Shown piece after piece: positions 20,872 through 30,916 of a DNA stretch of 64,000 nt; position 1 is the stretch's first letter, and every line of letters starts with the position of its first letter. The DNA comes from Massilia litorea (GTDB taxonomy: Bacteria; Pseudomonadota; Gammaproteobacteria; Burkholderiales; Burkholderiaceae_D). The stretch covers positions 496,001 through 560,000 of the forward strand of contig NZ_CP062941.1 of NCBI RefSeq assembly GCF_015101885.1. Direction: 5' to 3'. The notes below the pieces were generated by a model. That model did not search any database. It worked only from the letters and a program-made list of their open reading frames with translations, and was not told where the DNA came from. The position numbers and the translations under genes were made by a program.

Positions 20872-21653
20872 ACGCCGCCGCCATCATGGTCCTGTCGACA
20901 GCCGCGCAGTCGGATCCAGACCTGGCCGTGGAAGTGGTCGAAGAGACCGGCTCGACCAACGCCGACCTGCTGGCGCGCGCCGCGACCCTCGCCGCGCCCG
21001 TGCTGCTCGTCGCGCGCAACCAGACGGCCGGCCGCGGGCGTGCCGGCCGCAGCTGGCTGTCCTCGAGCGAAGGCTCGCTGACCTTCTCGCTGGCCTGGCG
21101 TTTCGAGGGCGGGCTGGCGCGCCTGACCGGTCTGCCGCTGGCGATCGGCGTGGCGCTGGCCGAGGCCCTGGAGCGCCTCGGCGTGCAGGTGGGCCTGAAA
21201 TGGCCGAACGACGTGCTGCGCGACGGCGACAAGCTGGCCGGCATCCTGATCGAAACCCAGGCCGCACCCAGCGGCGGCGTCTGGGCCGTGATCGGCATCG
21301 GCCTGAACCTGGTCATGCCGGACGAACTCGAGGCCCAGATCGGACGCAGTGTCGCCTCCCTCCCCTGGCTGGCGCGGATGGACCGCGACGCGCTGCTGGC
21401 AGCCTTGCTCGACGGCCTGGCCGGCGCGCTGCGCGAATTCGAACGCGCGGGCTTCGGCGCGTTTGCCGCGCGCTGGAACCTGCGCCACGCCTGGCAGGGC
21501 GAGACCGTCACGGTGCTCGACCGCGGCACGGTACTGCATGAGGGCAGCGCCGCCGGTGTGGACGACGCCGGCCGCCTGCTGCTCGACACGCAGGAGGGCC
21601 GCATCGCGGTGCTGGCCGGCGACGTGTCGCTGCGCGTGAAAGGTGGTCAATAA
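20868..21653 (+). CDS. birA: Biotin--[acetyl-CoA-carboxylase] ligase
   Basis: Activates biotin as biotinyl-AMP and attaches it to carboxylase carrier proteins. The 261-residue enzyme has the ligase core with the biotin/ATP loop NQTAGRGRAGRSWLS (51-65), GLKWPNDVL and KLAGILIE. The C-terminal SH3-like domain ends the chain. The N-terminal helix-turn-helix of bifunctional BirA repressors is missing, so this is the ligase-only form without operator binding. The ATG overlaps the SDR stop (ATGA) and coaX follows immediately. Confidence 0.94.
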   Translation: MNAAAIMVLSTAAQSDPDLAVEVVEETGSTNADLLARAATLAAPVLLVARNQTAGRGRAGRSWLSSSEGSLTFSLAWRFEGGLARLTGLPLAIGVALAEALERLGVQVGLKWPNDVLRDGDKLAGILIETQAAPSGGVWAVIGIGLNLVMPDELEAQIGRSVASLPWLARMDRDALLAALLDGLAGALREFERAGFGAFAARWNLRHAWQGETVTVLDRGTVLHEGSAAGVDDAGRLLLDTQEGRIAVLAGDVSLRVKGGQ

Positions 21654-22403
21654 ATGCTGCTCCTGATCGATGCCGGGAATACCCGGGTGAAGTGGGCGCT
21701 GGCCGCGCCGGGTGCTGCGCCCGGCGAATGGATCGAGCTGGGCGCAGTGCTGCATGCCGACCTCGACGCCGCTGCCGCCGCCTGGCAAGGCCAGGGCGTG
21801 ACGCGGGCGCTCGTATCGAACGTGGCCGGTGCCGCCTTGCGCGAGCGCCTCGCCGCCCTGCTGCTGCCGATCGAGACCGAATGGTTCGCCTCCAGCGCCG
21901 CACGCGCGGGCCTGGTCAACGGCTACCGCGAACCGGAACGCCTGGGCTGCGACCGCTTCGCCGCGGCGATAGGCGCACGGGCCCTGGCGCCGGACCAGCC
22001 GCTGGTGGTGGCCACCTGCGGTACGGCGACCACGGTCGACGCGGTGACGAGCGAGGGCCGTTTCGTCGGCGGCATGATCCTGCCCGGCCTGGCGTTGATG
22101 GCGGGCTCCCTGGCGAAAAACACGGCGCAGCTGCCGCAGGCTGCGCCGGGCGCCGCGCCGCCGCCGCAGTTTGCCGACAATACGAATGACGCCATCGTGT
22201 CCGGCTGCCTGTCGGCCCAGGCCGGCGCGATCGAACGCGCGGTTGCGGCGCATGCGAACGCGCTCTGCATCCTGTCGGGCGGCGCCGCACCCTATATCGC
22301 ACCGGCACTCAAGTGCAGGTACCGGATGGCCGATAATATCGTGCTGGTCGGCCTGCACGCGGTGGCGCGGGCCGGGACATCCATGGAGGACGGGACTTGT
22401 TGA
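21654..22403 (+). CDS. coaX: Type III pantothenate kinase
   Basis: First step of coenzyme A synthesis, phosphorylation of pantothenate. The 249-residue protein is of the acetate kinase-like fold. Motifs are LLLIDAGNTRVKWALA at the N-terminus (phosphate-1), ERLGCDRFAAAIGA, and VATCGTATTVDAV around the catalytic region. The start codon directly follows the birA stop (TAAATG). birA-coaX adjacency is frequent in beta-proteobacteria. The next gene starts inside its 3' end. Confidence 0.95.
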   Translation: MLLLIDAGNTRVKWALAAPGAAPGEWIELGAVLHADLDAAAAAWQGQGVTRALVSNVAGAALRERLAALLLPIETEWFASSAARAGLVNGYREPERLGCDRFAAAIGARALAPDQPLVVATCGTATTVDAVTSEGRFVGGMILPGLALMAGSLAKNTAQLPQAAPGAAPPPQFADNTNDAIVSGCLSAQAGAIERAVAAHANALCILSGGAAPYIAPALKCRYRMADNIVLVGLHAVARAGTSMEDGTC

Positions 22404-23131
22404 GATTCGTATTCTGGGCTTTGCTGTGCGCGAACGCGCTGCTGTTCGCCTGGGGCCACGGTTTCCTGGGCGGTGCCGAGCCTGAACAGCGCGAGCCGGC
22501 GCGCCTGCGCAACCAGCTCGCGGCCGACAAGCTGGTGCTGCTGACCAGCGCCCAGGCACAGGCGATCGCGCAGGCCGCCGCGCCCGCCGAGACGGCTGCT
22601 GAATCGAGTGCGGCGGCCGAGGTGCCGGCGAAGGCCGCGGCCCCTGCCGCCGCGCCGGCTGCGCCCGCCGTCGCCTGTGTCGAGACCGATGCCTTCCCGG
22701 CCTTCGAGGCGCGCCGCTTCGAGACGCGCCTGGCGCGGCTCGACCTGGGCGAGCGCCAGACGCGGCTGACGGTGCCGTTCCAGGAAGTGACGAGCCACCT
22801 GGTCTACCTGCCGCCGCAGGGCGGCAAGGAAGGCGCCGACCGCCGCACGACGGAGCTGCGCGAACGCGGCGTGACCAACTCCTTCGTGATGCAGGGCGAC
22901 TCGCCTTTGAGGTGGGCGATCTCGCTCGGCGTCTTCAAGAGCGAGGCGGCGGCGCGCAGCGAAGCGGCGCGCCTGACGAAACTGGGGATTGCCAACGTGC
23001 GCATCCTGCCGCGCGGGCCGCAATCGCAGCGGTTTGCGTACCGGTTCCGGGATATCGATGCGGAGATCCGCAACCGGATCGTCGAGGCCGGGCGCGGATT
23101 GCCGACAGCGGTTTTACACGTTTGCCGGTAA
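22397..23131 (+). CDS. SPOR-domain protein with N-terminal membrane anchor
   Basis: 244 residues. A membrane segment at the extreme N-terminus (LRFVFWALLCANALLFAWGH) is followed by an Ala-rich linker. The C-terminal SPOR-like domain (about 130-205) contains VTSHLVYLPPQGG and WAISLGVFKSEAAARSEAA. The start is a TTG at 22397, supported by GGAGG at 22385-22389, seven bases upstream, and it overlaps the end of coaX by seven bases. An ATG start is not available nearby. Likely a periplasmic peptidoglycan-binding protein of unknown specific role. It ends 17 bases before a dispersed palindrome and is convergent with rlpA. Confidence 0.8.
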   Translation: MLRFVFWALLCANALLFAWGHGFLGGAEPEQREPARLRNQLAADKLVLLTSAQAQAIAQAAAPAETAAESSAAAEVPAKAAAPAAAPAAPAVACVETDAFPAFEARRFETRLARLDLGERQTRLTVPFQEVTSHLVYLPPQGGKEGADRRTTELRERGVTNSFVMQGDSPLRWAISLGVFKSEAAARSEAARLTKLGIANVRILPRGPQSQRFAYRFRDIDAEIRNRIVEAGRGLPTAVLHVCR

Positions 23132-23147
23132 TCGACGCTGACGCAGG

Positions 23148-23168
23148 GTGGGCGGGTCCCCCGCCCAC
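23148..23168. repeat. Dispersed GTGGGC/GCCCAC palindrome, copy B
   Basis: Perfect 9-bp arms GTGGGCGGG and CCCGCCCAC around TCC, preceded by GACGCAG and followed by GCGTT. Same core as the copies at 7688, 47192 and 47302. It fills the gap between the convergent SPOR gene and rlpA and may end both transcripts. Confidence 0.75.
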
Positions 23169-23192
23169 GCGTTCAAGCGGCTCTCGCAGACC

Positions 23193-24176
23193 CTACCGCT
23201 TCACCACGATCGGCTTCAAGCCCAGCTCCGGCGGCAGCGCCCTGGCTGCCTGCTGCGCCTCGTCGCGCGTGCCGAACGGCCCGCCATATAAGCGGTGCAC
23301 GGAACCGGCGGGGGTGACTTCGAGGCTGCCGAGGCCCGTGTCCGCCAGGCGCCGGCTCATCTCCTGCGCCTTGTCCGCACGGCTGTAGGCGCCGAGCTGC
23401 AGCCAGAACCCCGCCGGCGCGACTTTTACTGCTGCGGCGCTGTCCGACGTCATGCGGTCTTCGAGCATCAGCGCCGCGACGTCCGGCGGCGCCGGCGTCA
23501 CGTCGAGCGCTTGCGCCTGCGAGGTGGCCTCGCGGCGCACGGTCGCCACGCGCGCCGGGTCGTTCGGGAACAGGCGCTCGATCTCGACTTCGTGGCTGCC
23601 CTTGCCCAGCAAGCCGAGCTTCAGCGCCGCCGTGTAGGAGACGTCGATGATGCGGCTGGCGTGGAAGGGGCCGCGGTCGTTGATGCGCACCACGACCGAC
23701 TTGCCGGTGGCGATGCTGGTGACGCGCGCATAGGACGGGATCGGCAGCGTCGGATGCGCGGCCGTCATCTTGTACATGTCGTAGGGCTCGCCCGAGGAGG
23801 TGCGCTGGCCGTGGAATTTCACCCCGTACCAGCTGGCCACGCCGCGCTGGGTGAACGGCTCTTCGTGCAGGATCGGATTATAGGTCTGGCCGAACACGGA
23901 ATACGGACGGTTCGCCCACTTGGCGTAGGGCTCGGCGCGCACGATGGCGTCCGGGACCAGCTCCAGGCCGGGCGGGATGTCGCGTCCCGGGCCGTCGTCC
24001 TTGTAGTAGCCGCCGCGGCCGGAGCCGGCCGCGGGCAAGGCGACGTCGCCATGGTGGCTTGTCACTTTATGCTGCCAAGGCAGCGGAATCAGGCTTTTGT
24101 GTTCGCCGGTGGATCCGCATCCGGTCATCAAGGCCGCGAGGGCGATGACCGCTGGGAGTAATCTCGGAGCGGTCAT
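23193..24176 (-). CDS. rlpA: RlpA-family septal lipoprotein (DPBB plus SPOR)
   Basis: 327-residue outer-membrane lipoprotein. The signal peptide ends in the lipobox LMTGC (Cys20). The double-psi beta-barrel domain (about 100-195) has RGVASWYGVKFHGQRTSSGE and VVVRINDRGPFHASRIIDVS, including the Asp of the RlpA lytic transglycosylase site. A C-terminal SPOR domain follows (about 250-327, FWLQLGAYSRADKAQEMSRR). Start at 24176 follows AGGAGGCGCGC, a strong ribosome site. It is the last gene of the mreB-to-rlpA minus-strand run, 14 bases after rodA. RlpA cleaves naked glycan strands in some bacteria; activity here is inferred. Confidence 0.94.
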   Translation of the reverse strand: MTAPRLLPAVIALAALMTGCGSTGEHKSLIPLPWQHKVTSHHGDVALPAAGSGRGGYYKDDGPGRDIPPGLELVPDAIVRAEPYAKWANRPYSVFGQTYNPILHEEPFTQRGVASWYGVKFHGQRTSSGEPYDMYKMTAAHPTLPIPSYARVTSIATGKSVVVRINDRGPFHASRIIDVSYTAALKLGLLGKGSHEVEIERLFPNDPARVATVRREATSQAQALDVTPAPPDVAALMLEDRMTSDSAAAVKVAPAGFWLQLGAYSRADKAQEMSRRLADTGLGSLEVTPAGSVHRLYGGPFGTRDEAQQAARALPPELGLKPIVVKR

Positions 24177-24190
24177 GCGCGCCTCCTCCT

Positions 24191-25306
24191 TTATGTCTGC
24201 ACCAGTTTCCGGTGCCTTTGTATGCTCATCAATATGCCGGCGCCGAGGCCCAGTGTGATGAACGCGGTGCCGCCATAGCTCATGAACGGCAAGGGCACGC
24301 CCACCACGGGCAGGATGCCGCTCACCATGCCCATGTTGACAAAGGCATACGTGAAGAAAATCATCGTGATCGCGCCGGCCAGCAGCCGCGAGAACAGATT
24401 CGGTGCGTTCGCCGCGATCATCATGCCGCGGCCGATCAGCAGCAGATAGATTACCAAAAGAAATAGGTTGCCGACCAGTCCAAATTCTTCCGAATACACC
24501 GAGAACAGGAAGTCGGTCGTCTGTTCGGGCACGAATTCGAGCTGGCCTTGCGTGCCTTTTCCATAACCTTTGCCCATCACGCCGCCCGAGCCGATCGCGA
24601 TGGTCGACTGGATGATGTGGAAGCCCTTGCCGAGCGGGTCGGAGGTCGGATCGATCAGCGTCATGATGCGTTCGCGCTGGTAGTCGTGCATCATCGACCA
24701 GGCCACCGGCAGGCAGGCCGCGCCGCCCACGGCCAGCCCGATCAGCACCTTCCACGACAGGCCGGCCAGGAAAATGACGTAGAAGCCGGAGGCGCCGACC
24801 AGCAGTGCCGTGCCGAGGTCGGGCTGCTTGGCGATCAGCGCGAAAGGCACGACCAGCAGCACGGCCGCCACCGCGAACGACTTCCAGCTGCCGATCTTGG
24901 CGCGGTTCTGGAAATACCAGGCCAGCATCAGCGGCGTCGCGATCTTCATGATCTCGGAAGGCTGGATGTCGACGCCCACGTGTAGCCAGCGCCGCGCGCC
25001 CTTCTTGATGATGCCGAATGCCGCCACCGCAATGAGCAACGTGACGCCGAAGGTGTACACCGGCACCGCCAGGCGCATCAGCGTTTGCGGCGGCACCAGG
25101 GCCGCCAGCCACATGACGACGAAGGCGAGCAGGAAGTTGCGCATCTGCGCTTCGACGCGGCCCGGGAATTCGGCCCCGGCGGAGGACATCGTGATCACGC
25201 TCGTGGTCAGCAGCATGAACAGGACCATGGCGAGCGGCCAGTCGAAGACGGTGAAATACGGCTTCAGCCGGCGGCTGAGGGAACGCCGCTCCGGATAATA
25301 GGCCAT
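24191..25306 (-). CDS. rodA: Rod shape-determining peptidoglycan polymerase RodA
   Basis: 371-residue SEDS-family glycosyltransferase of the elongasome, with about ten membrane segments. Family signatures include GARRWLHVGVDIQPSEIMKI near residues 104-123, KQPDLGTALLV (with the catalytic Asp) and LPFMSYGGTAFITLG near the C-terminus. It starts 3 bases after the mrdA stop, the usual PBP2-RodA pairing in which RodA polymerises glycan and PBP2 crosslinks it. Length is typical. Confidence 0.97.
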   Translation of the reverse strand: MAYYPERRSLSRRLKPYFTVFDWPLAMVLFMLLTTSVITMSSAGAEFPGRVEAQMRNFLLAFVVMWLAALVPPQTLMRLAVPVYTFGVTLLIAVAAFGIIKKGARRWLHVGVDIQPSEIMKIATPLMLAWYFQNRAKIGSWKSFAVAAVLLVVPFALIAKQPDLGTALLVGASGFYVIFLAGLSWKVLIGLAVGGAACLPVAWSMMHDYQRERIMTLIDPTSDPLGKGFHIIQSTIAIGSGGVMGKGYGKGTQGQLEFVPEQTTDFLFSVYSEEFGLVGNLFLLVIYLLLIGRGMMIAANAPNLFSRLLAGAITMIFFTYAFVNMGMVSGILPVVGVPLPFMSYGGTAFITLGLGAGILMSIQRHRKLVQT

Positions 25307-25309
25307 CTG

Positions 25310-27313
25310 TTACTCCTTGGTGGTGGCGGGCGCGGTCAGCGCGGCCGAGCCTGCGGCCGGTGCAGCCGGCGCCGCGGCCCTGGGCGCCTGTTTGACGGCG
25401 GCCGCGGTGACGACCGGCTTGGCGCCGGGCGCGCCTTCGTCCGGCTTCGGCGGCGGCGGACGCTTGCCGAGCAGGTAATAGTCGAGCGCTTTGCGCGCGA
25501 TCGGCGCCGCCGTCGCCGCGCCGAAGCCCGCGTTCTCGACCACCAGCGCGATCGCGATGCGCGGCTTGTCGGCCGGTGCGAATGCCGTGAACAGGGCGTT
25601 GTCGCGATGGCGCTCGTCGATTGCATGGGCGTTGTACTTGCCGCCCTTCAGGCCGATCACCTGGGCCGTACCCGTCTTGCCGGCCGCGACATAGCCGGCG
25701 TTGGCAAATGCCCGCGCGCCGGTGCCGCCCGCCTCGGTGGTCACGCCCACCATCGCCTGCTTGATGAAGTCGATGTTCTCCTGCTTGAGCGGGATGCGGC
25801 GGCTCTCCTTCGGCACGGTGAGCGTGCGCTGGCGCGTGGCGCCGTCCTCGATCAGTTTCACCAGGTGCGGCTTCATCACGATACCGTTGTTGGCGAGGTT
25901 GGCCACCGCGTGCGCCAGCTGGATGATGGTGTAGTTGTTAAAGCCCTGGCCGATGCTGATCGAGATCGTGTCGCCGCCGACCCACTTCTGCGCCGCGCGG
26001 TTCTTCTTGAAGCGCTCGGCCTTCCACTCCTTCGAGGGCAGGACACCGACCTTTTCGTGCTCGAGGTCGATGCCGGTCTGGGAGCCGAAGCCGAACGGCG
26101 CCATGAAGTCATGGATGGCGTCGATCCCGAGGTCGTTGCCGAGCTGGTAGTAATAGGTGTCGCACGAGACCACGACCGAACGATGCAGGTCGACATAGCC
26201 GTGCCCGCCCTTGACGTCGTCGTTGAAGCGGTGCCCGCCGAGCGTGAAGAAACCGGGATCCATGATGCCGTGGCTCTTGCTGCGTTTGCCCAGCTCGAGC
26301 GCAGCCAGCGCCATGAAGGGCTTGAAGGTCGAGCCGGGCGGATAGGTGCCCGACAGCGGACGGTTCATCAGCGGTTTGTCGAGCGAGGTATTCAGCTCGT
26401 TCCAGCTCTGGCTGTCGATGCCGTCGACGAACAGGTTCGGGTCGAAGCCCGGACGCGAGACATAGGCCAGCACGTCGCCGGTTTCGGGATCGATGGCGAC
26501 AAAGGCGCCGCGCTGGTCGCCGAAGGCTTCCTCGACCACCTTCTGCAGTTCGATGTCGACCGACAGGATCAGGTTGCTGCCCGGGACCGGAGGCCGGCGC
26601 GACAGCGTGCGGATCGCGCGCCCGCCGGCCGAGCGCTCGACCTCTTCGTAGCCGGTGGTGCCGTGCAGGTAGCGCTCGTATTTCTTCTCGAGGCCTTCCT
26701 TGCCGATGTAGTCGGTGCCGTTGTAGTTGGCGGCGTCGTCGCCTTCCTCGATCGCCTCGGCTTCGCGCGTGTTGATGCGGCCGATGTAGCCGACCACGTG
26801 CGAGGCGATCTCGCCCAGCGGGTACTGGCGGAACAGGCGGGCCTGCACCTCGACGCCAGGGAAGCGGAAGCGCTGCGCGGTGAAGCGCGCCACCTCGTCG
26901 TCGGTGAGCCTCGTGCGCAGCGGCACGCTGGCGAAGCTGCGCGACTCTTCCAGCAGGCGCTTGAAGCGCTTGCGGTCCTTCGGCTCGATCGACACCAGCC
27001 TGGCCAGTTCGTCGATCACCGAGTCCATGCTGGCCTGCAGTTTCGAGGGCGTGATCTCGAGCGTATAGGCGGAGTAATTACGCGCCAGGACCACGCCGTT
27101 GCGGTCGACGATCAGGCCGCGGTTCGGCACGATCGGCACCAGCGCGATGCGGTTGTCTTCGGCCTGGGCATGGTATTTGTCGTGCTGGACGACCTGCAGC
27201 CAGACGAAGCGCGCCACCAGGGCGCCGAAGCAGAGGAAGACCATCACCACCAGCACCGTCAGGCGCAGGCGGAAGCGGTGGATCTCGCGGTCGCTGTCTT
27301 TAATTTCGGTCAT
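25310..27313 (-). CDS. mrdA: Penicillin-binding protein 2
   Basis: 667-residue class B transpeptidase. One N-terminal membrane segment (about 15-37) is followed by the PBP dimerisation domain and the transpeptidase domain. The nucleophile is in PPGSTFKPF (SxxK) and the third motif is KTGTAQV. A Pro/Ala/Lys-rich C-terminal tail of about 50 residues extends beyond the usual end. Together with RodA it builds the lateral wall. mreD lies 45 bases upstream and rodA 3 bases downstream. Confidence 0.97.
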   Translation of the reverse strand: MTEIKDSDREIHRFRLRLTVLVVMVFLCFGALVARFVWLQVVQHDKYHAQAEDNRIALVPIVPNRGLIVDRNGVVLARNYSAYTLEITPSKLQASMDSVIDELARLVSIEPKDRKRFKRLLEESRSFASVPLRTRLTDDEVARFTAQRFRFPGVEVQARLFRQYPLGEIASHVVGYIGRINTREAEAIEEGDDAANYNGTDYIGKEGLEKKYERYLHGTTGYEEVERSAGGRAIRTLSRRPPVPGSNLILSVDIELQKVVEEAFGDQRGAFVAIDPETGDVLAYVSRPGFDPNLFVDGIDSQSWNELNTSLDKPLMNRPLSGTYPPGSTFKPFMALAALELGKRSKSHGIMDPGFFTLGGHRFNDDVKGGHGYVDLHRSVVVSCDTYYYQLGNDLGIDAIHDFMAPFGFGSQTGIDLEHEKVGVLPSKEWKAERFKKNRAAQKWVGGDTISISIGQGFNNYTIIQLAHAVANLANNGIVMKPHLVKLIEDGATRQRTLTVPKESRRIPLKQENIDFIKQAMVGVTTEAGGTGARAFANAGYVAAGKTGTAQVIGLKGGKYNAHAIDERHRDNALFTAFAPADKPRIAIALVVENAGFGAATAAPIARKALDYYLLGKRPPPPKPDEGAPGAKPVVTAAAVKQAPRAAAPAAPAAGSAALTAPATTKE

Positions 27314-27358
27314 TACTGCTCAGTCATTACTGCGCTCGGTCATCGTGCGGCTGGGCCA

Positions 27359-27877
27359 TCAGATCGGGCGGGTGTGGTCGCGGTCCACGGCGCGGCGCTG
27401 CGGCGCCAGCAGCAGCCAGGTGATGACCGGCCACAGGGCGACCGCGACCGCGCTTTCGATGAAATGCAGCCAGCCGGGGAAGCGGCCGGTGGCGAAGAAG
27501 TGCACGAAGGACTGGATCGCCTGCGCCAGCAGCAGCAGCGGGAACACGTGCATGGCCTGGGTCAGCACCGGGAACCACAGCACGCGGCGGTGGATCATCG
27601 TGGCGACGTACGACAGCAGCGTATAGGCCAGCGCGTTCTCGCCCAGCAGCGTGGCGTCGTGCACGTCCATCAGCAGGCCCATGGCAAAGGCGACGCCGAT
27701 GCCGACCTTTCGCGGCTGGTGGATGCCCCAGAAGACCAGCACCAGCGCCACGAAATCGGGGGCGCCGGTCCACTGGCCCCAGGGCAGCAGGTTGAGCATG
27801 AAGGCGCAGGTCAGGCTGAACGCGATGAACAGCGGGCTGACCGGCAGCAGGATGTAGTTGGGACGTGCTCCGGGCAT
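27359..27877 (-). CDS. mreD: Rod shape-determining protein MreD
   Basis: 172-residue integral membrane protein with five to six hydrophobic segments, including PLFIAFSLTCAFMLNLLPWG and KVGIGVAFAMGLLMDVHDA. The acidic-Gly motif GLLMDV is typical of MreD. Its start overlaps the mreC stop by one base (TAATG), so translation is coupled. It links MreC to the cytoplasmic elongasome; the molecular role is poorly defined across the family. Confidence 0.93.
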   Translation of the reverse strand: MPGARPNYILLPVSPLFIAFSLTCAFMLNLLPWGQWTGAPDFVALVLVFWGIHQPRKVGIGVAFAMGLLMDVHDATLLGENALAYTLLSYVATMIHRRVLWFPVLTQAMHVFPLLLLAQAIQSFVHFFATGRFPGWLHFIESAVAVALWPVITWLLLAPQRRAVDRDHTRPI

Positions 27878-29121
27878 TACGCGCCCTCCTTGCGTGGCGC
27901 AGGCACAGGCTGCGTGGCCGTTGTTTTTGCAGCCGGTGCGGCCGTGGTTGTTGGCGGCGCGGCCGGATGCGCAGCGCCGGTTGCGGCGGGCGGCGTGCCG
28001 GTCGCGGCGGGCGGCGTGGCCGCTGGCGCAGCGGCCGGCCTGACACCCGGATGCTGCGCGCCGGCGGGCGCGGGAACGGTGGCGGCGGGCGCAGGCGCGG
28101 CAGGTGCGGCCGCGCCGGTCCCGGCCGGGCTGTTGGCGCCGGGCTGGGTCGGCAGGCCCTGCGCCGGCAGCGGAGCAGCCGCCAGCGGCGGCACCGGCAC
28201 CGGATCCATCTTCGGCAGGTTGCGGCGGCTGGCGCCGTGCACCGGCGGCGCCGGCGGTTCGGCCGGACGCGGCGCGCGCGCCGCGCCCGACATCACGATC
28301 AGCAGCTGGCGGTTGCGGTCGATGCCGCCGAGCGGCTGGCAGACCACGCGCCCGAAAGCGCCGGCGGCCACCTTCTCGACCTGCATGACTTTCGCCACGG
28401 CGAGGCCGGCCGGATACATGCCGTCCAGGCCCGAGGTGACGATCACGTCGCCGACCTGGATGTCGGCGTCGGGCGCGACGAAACGCAGGTCGAGCAGTCC
28501 GGAGCGCCCGCGGCCATAGGCGATGCTGCGCAGGCCCGAGCGCAGCACCTGCACCGGAATCGCCTGCTCCTTGTCGGTCAGCAGGGTCACTTCCGAGGTG
28601 AACGGGAAGACGCGGGTCACCTGGCCGATGACGCCGGCGTTGTCGATCACCGGCAGCCCGAGCTGCACGCCGTTGCGGGTACCGCGATCGAGCACGATGC
28701 GGCGGGTCGACGGGTCGCGCGCGTCGTACAGGATCTCGCCCATGATCGACGCCACCGGCAGGTACTCGCGCGCCTCCAGCAGGCGCCGCAGGTGAGCGTT
28801 CTCGGCCATCTGGAGCTGGGCCTGCTGCATGGCCTGGGCCTGGGCCACCTGCTGGTTCTTCAGGTCGCGCACTTCGTTCTGCAGGCTCGACAGCGAGGAA
28901 AAATAGCCGCCCATGCTGGAGACGGCGTCGCGCGGCATGAGCGCGGCCATCTGCAGCGGATAGAGTACGGTGGCGGCGACCTGGCGCACGGTGTTCAATA
29001 CGTGCATGTGGGCGTCGACCACCAGCAGCGTCAGCGACAAGATCGCGAACACCGTCACCTTCACCCGCGCTGGGGCGCCCTGTTTGAAAAGCGGCGGAGG
29101 ACTGTAATCCATGGATTTCAA
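27877..29121 (-). CDS. mreC: Rod shape-determining protein MreC with long Pro/Ala-rich tail
   Basis: 414-residue bitopic protein. A membrane segment (about 20-45) and coiled coil (about 65-110, SLQNEVRDLKNQQVAQAQAM) precede the periplasmic beta-domain (about 115-275), with ARDPSTRRIVLDRGTRNGVQ and VIVTSGLDGMYPAGLAV. From about residue 290 the chain is Pro/Ala/Thr-rich with a short internal repeat (PPAATGTPPAATG). The core is normal; the tail of about 120 residues is longer than in most MreC. It scaffolds PBP2 in the elongasome. A strong hairpin separates it from mreB. Confidence 0.95.
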   Translation of the reverse strand: MKSMDYSPPPLFKQGAPARVKVTVFAILSLTLLVVDAHMHVLNTVRQVAATVLYPLQMAALMPRDAVSSMGGYFSSLSSLQNEVRDLKNQQVAQAQAMQQAQLQMAENAHLRRLLEAREYLPVASIMGEILYDARDPSTRRIVLDRGTRNGVQLGLPVIDNAGVIGQVTRVFPFTSEVTLLTDKEQAIPVQVLRSGLRSIAYGRGRSGLLDLRFVAPDADIQVGDVIVTSGLDGMYPAGLAVAKVMQVEKVAAGAFGRVVCQPLGGIDRNRQLLIVMSGAARAPRPAEPPAPPVHGASRRNLPKMDPVPVPPLAAAPLPAQGLPTQPGANSPAGTGAAAPAAPAPAATVPAPAGAQHPGVRPAAAPAATPPAATGTPPAATGAAHPAAPPTTTAAPAAKTTATQPVPAPRKEGA

Positions 29122-29153
29122 TAATGGCGGATAAGCCGCCCGGAATCAGCGCA

Positions 29154-29186
29154 GGCAGGCGGCCGGTATTGCACCGGCGGCCTGCC
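29154..29186 (-). other. Hairpin between mreB and mreC
   Basis: Arms GGCAGGCGGCCGG (29154-29166) and CCGGCGGCCTGCC (29174-29186) pair at 12 of 13 positions around a 7-base loop. It lies in the 96-base mreB-mreC spacer with no U-tract. It could slow RNases and let mreB be expressed above mreCD; that is inference. Confidence 0.5.
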
Positions 29187-29217
29187 CAGGGTCTTGCACC
29201 ATCGAGCCGGCGGCTGT

Positions 29218-30577
<1,360 letters not shown>

Positions 30578-30877
30578 ATGTCCCTGACTCTTTCAGACGT
30601 AAAACGCATCGCCAACCTGGCGCAGCTCGAGATGGACGATGCCCACGCCGAGACCGCACTGGGCGAGTTGAACGGCATCTTCGCCCTGGCCGAACAGATG
30701 CAGGCGGTCGACACCAGCGGTGTTGCGCCGTTGTCGCATCCGATCGCCGCGATCATGGCGCTGCCGCTGCGCCTGCGCGACGACGTGGTCACCGAAGAAA
30801 ACCGCCGCGACGACTACCAGGCGCCCGCGCCGAAAGCCCAGGACGGCCTGTACCTGGTGCCGAAGGTCATCGAGTAA
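30578..30877 (+). CDS. gatC: Asp/Glu-tRNA amidotransferase subunit C
   Basis: 99-residue linker subunit of the GatCAB complex, which converts misacylated Glu-tRNA-Gln or Asp-tRNA-Asn to the correct amide. It begins [20 protein letters not shown] and has the family core [20 protein letters not shown], wrapping GatA and GatB. The start at 30578 matches homologues; an upstream ATG at 30548 would add ten atypical residues. gatA follows after 39 bases. Confidence 0.95.
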   Translation: MSLTLSDVKRIANLAQLEMDDAHAETALGELNGIFALAEQMQAVDTSGVAPLSHPIAAIMALPLRLRDDVVTEENRRDDYQAPAPKAQDGLYLVPKVIE

Positions 30878-30916
30878 ACCGCTTCCACGAACACGTATTT
30901 ACGGAACTTAGGCACC

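Noticed and set aside
25085..28519. 1144-codon open frame antisense to rodA-mrdA-mreD-mreC
   Set aside because: The genes on the other strand have complete family motifs; this frame spans several of them and has no family features.
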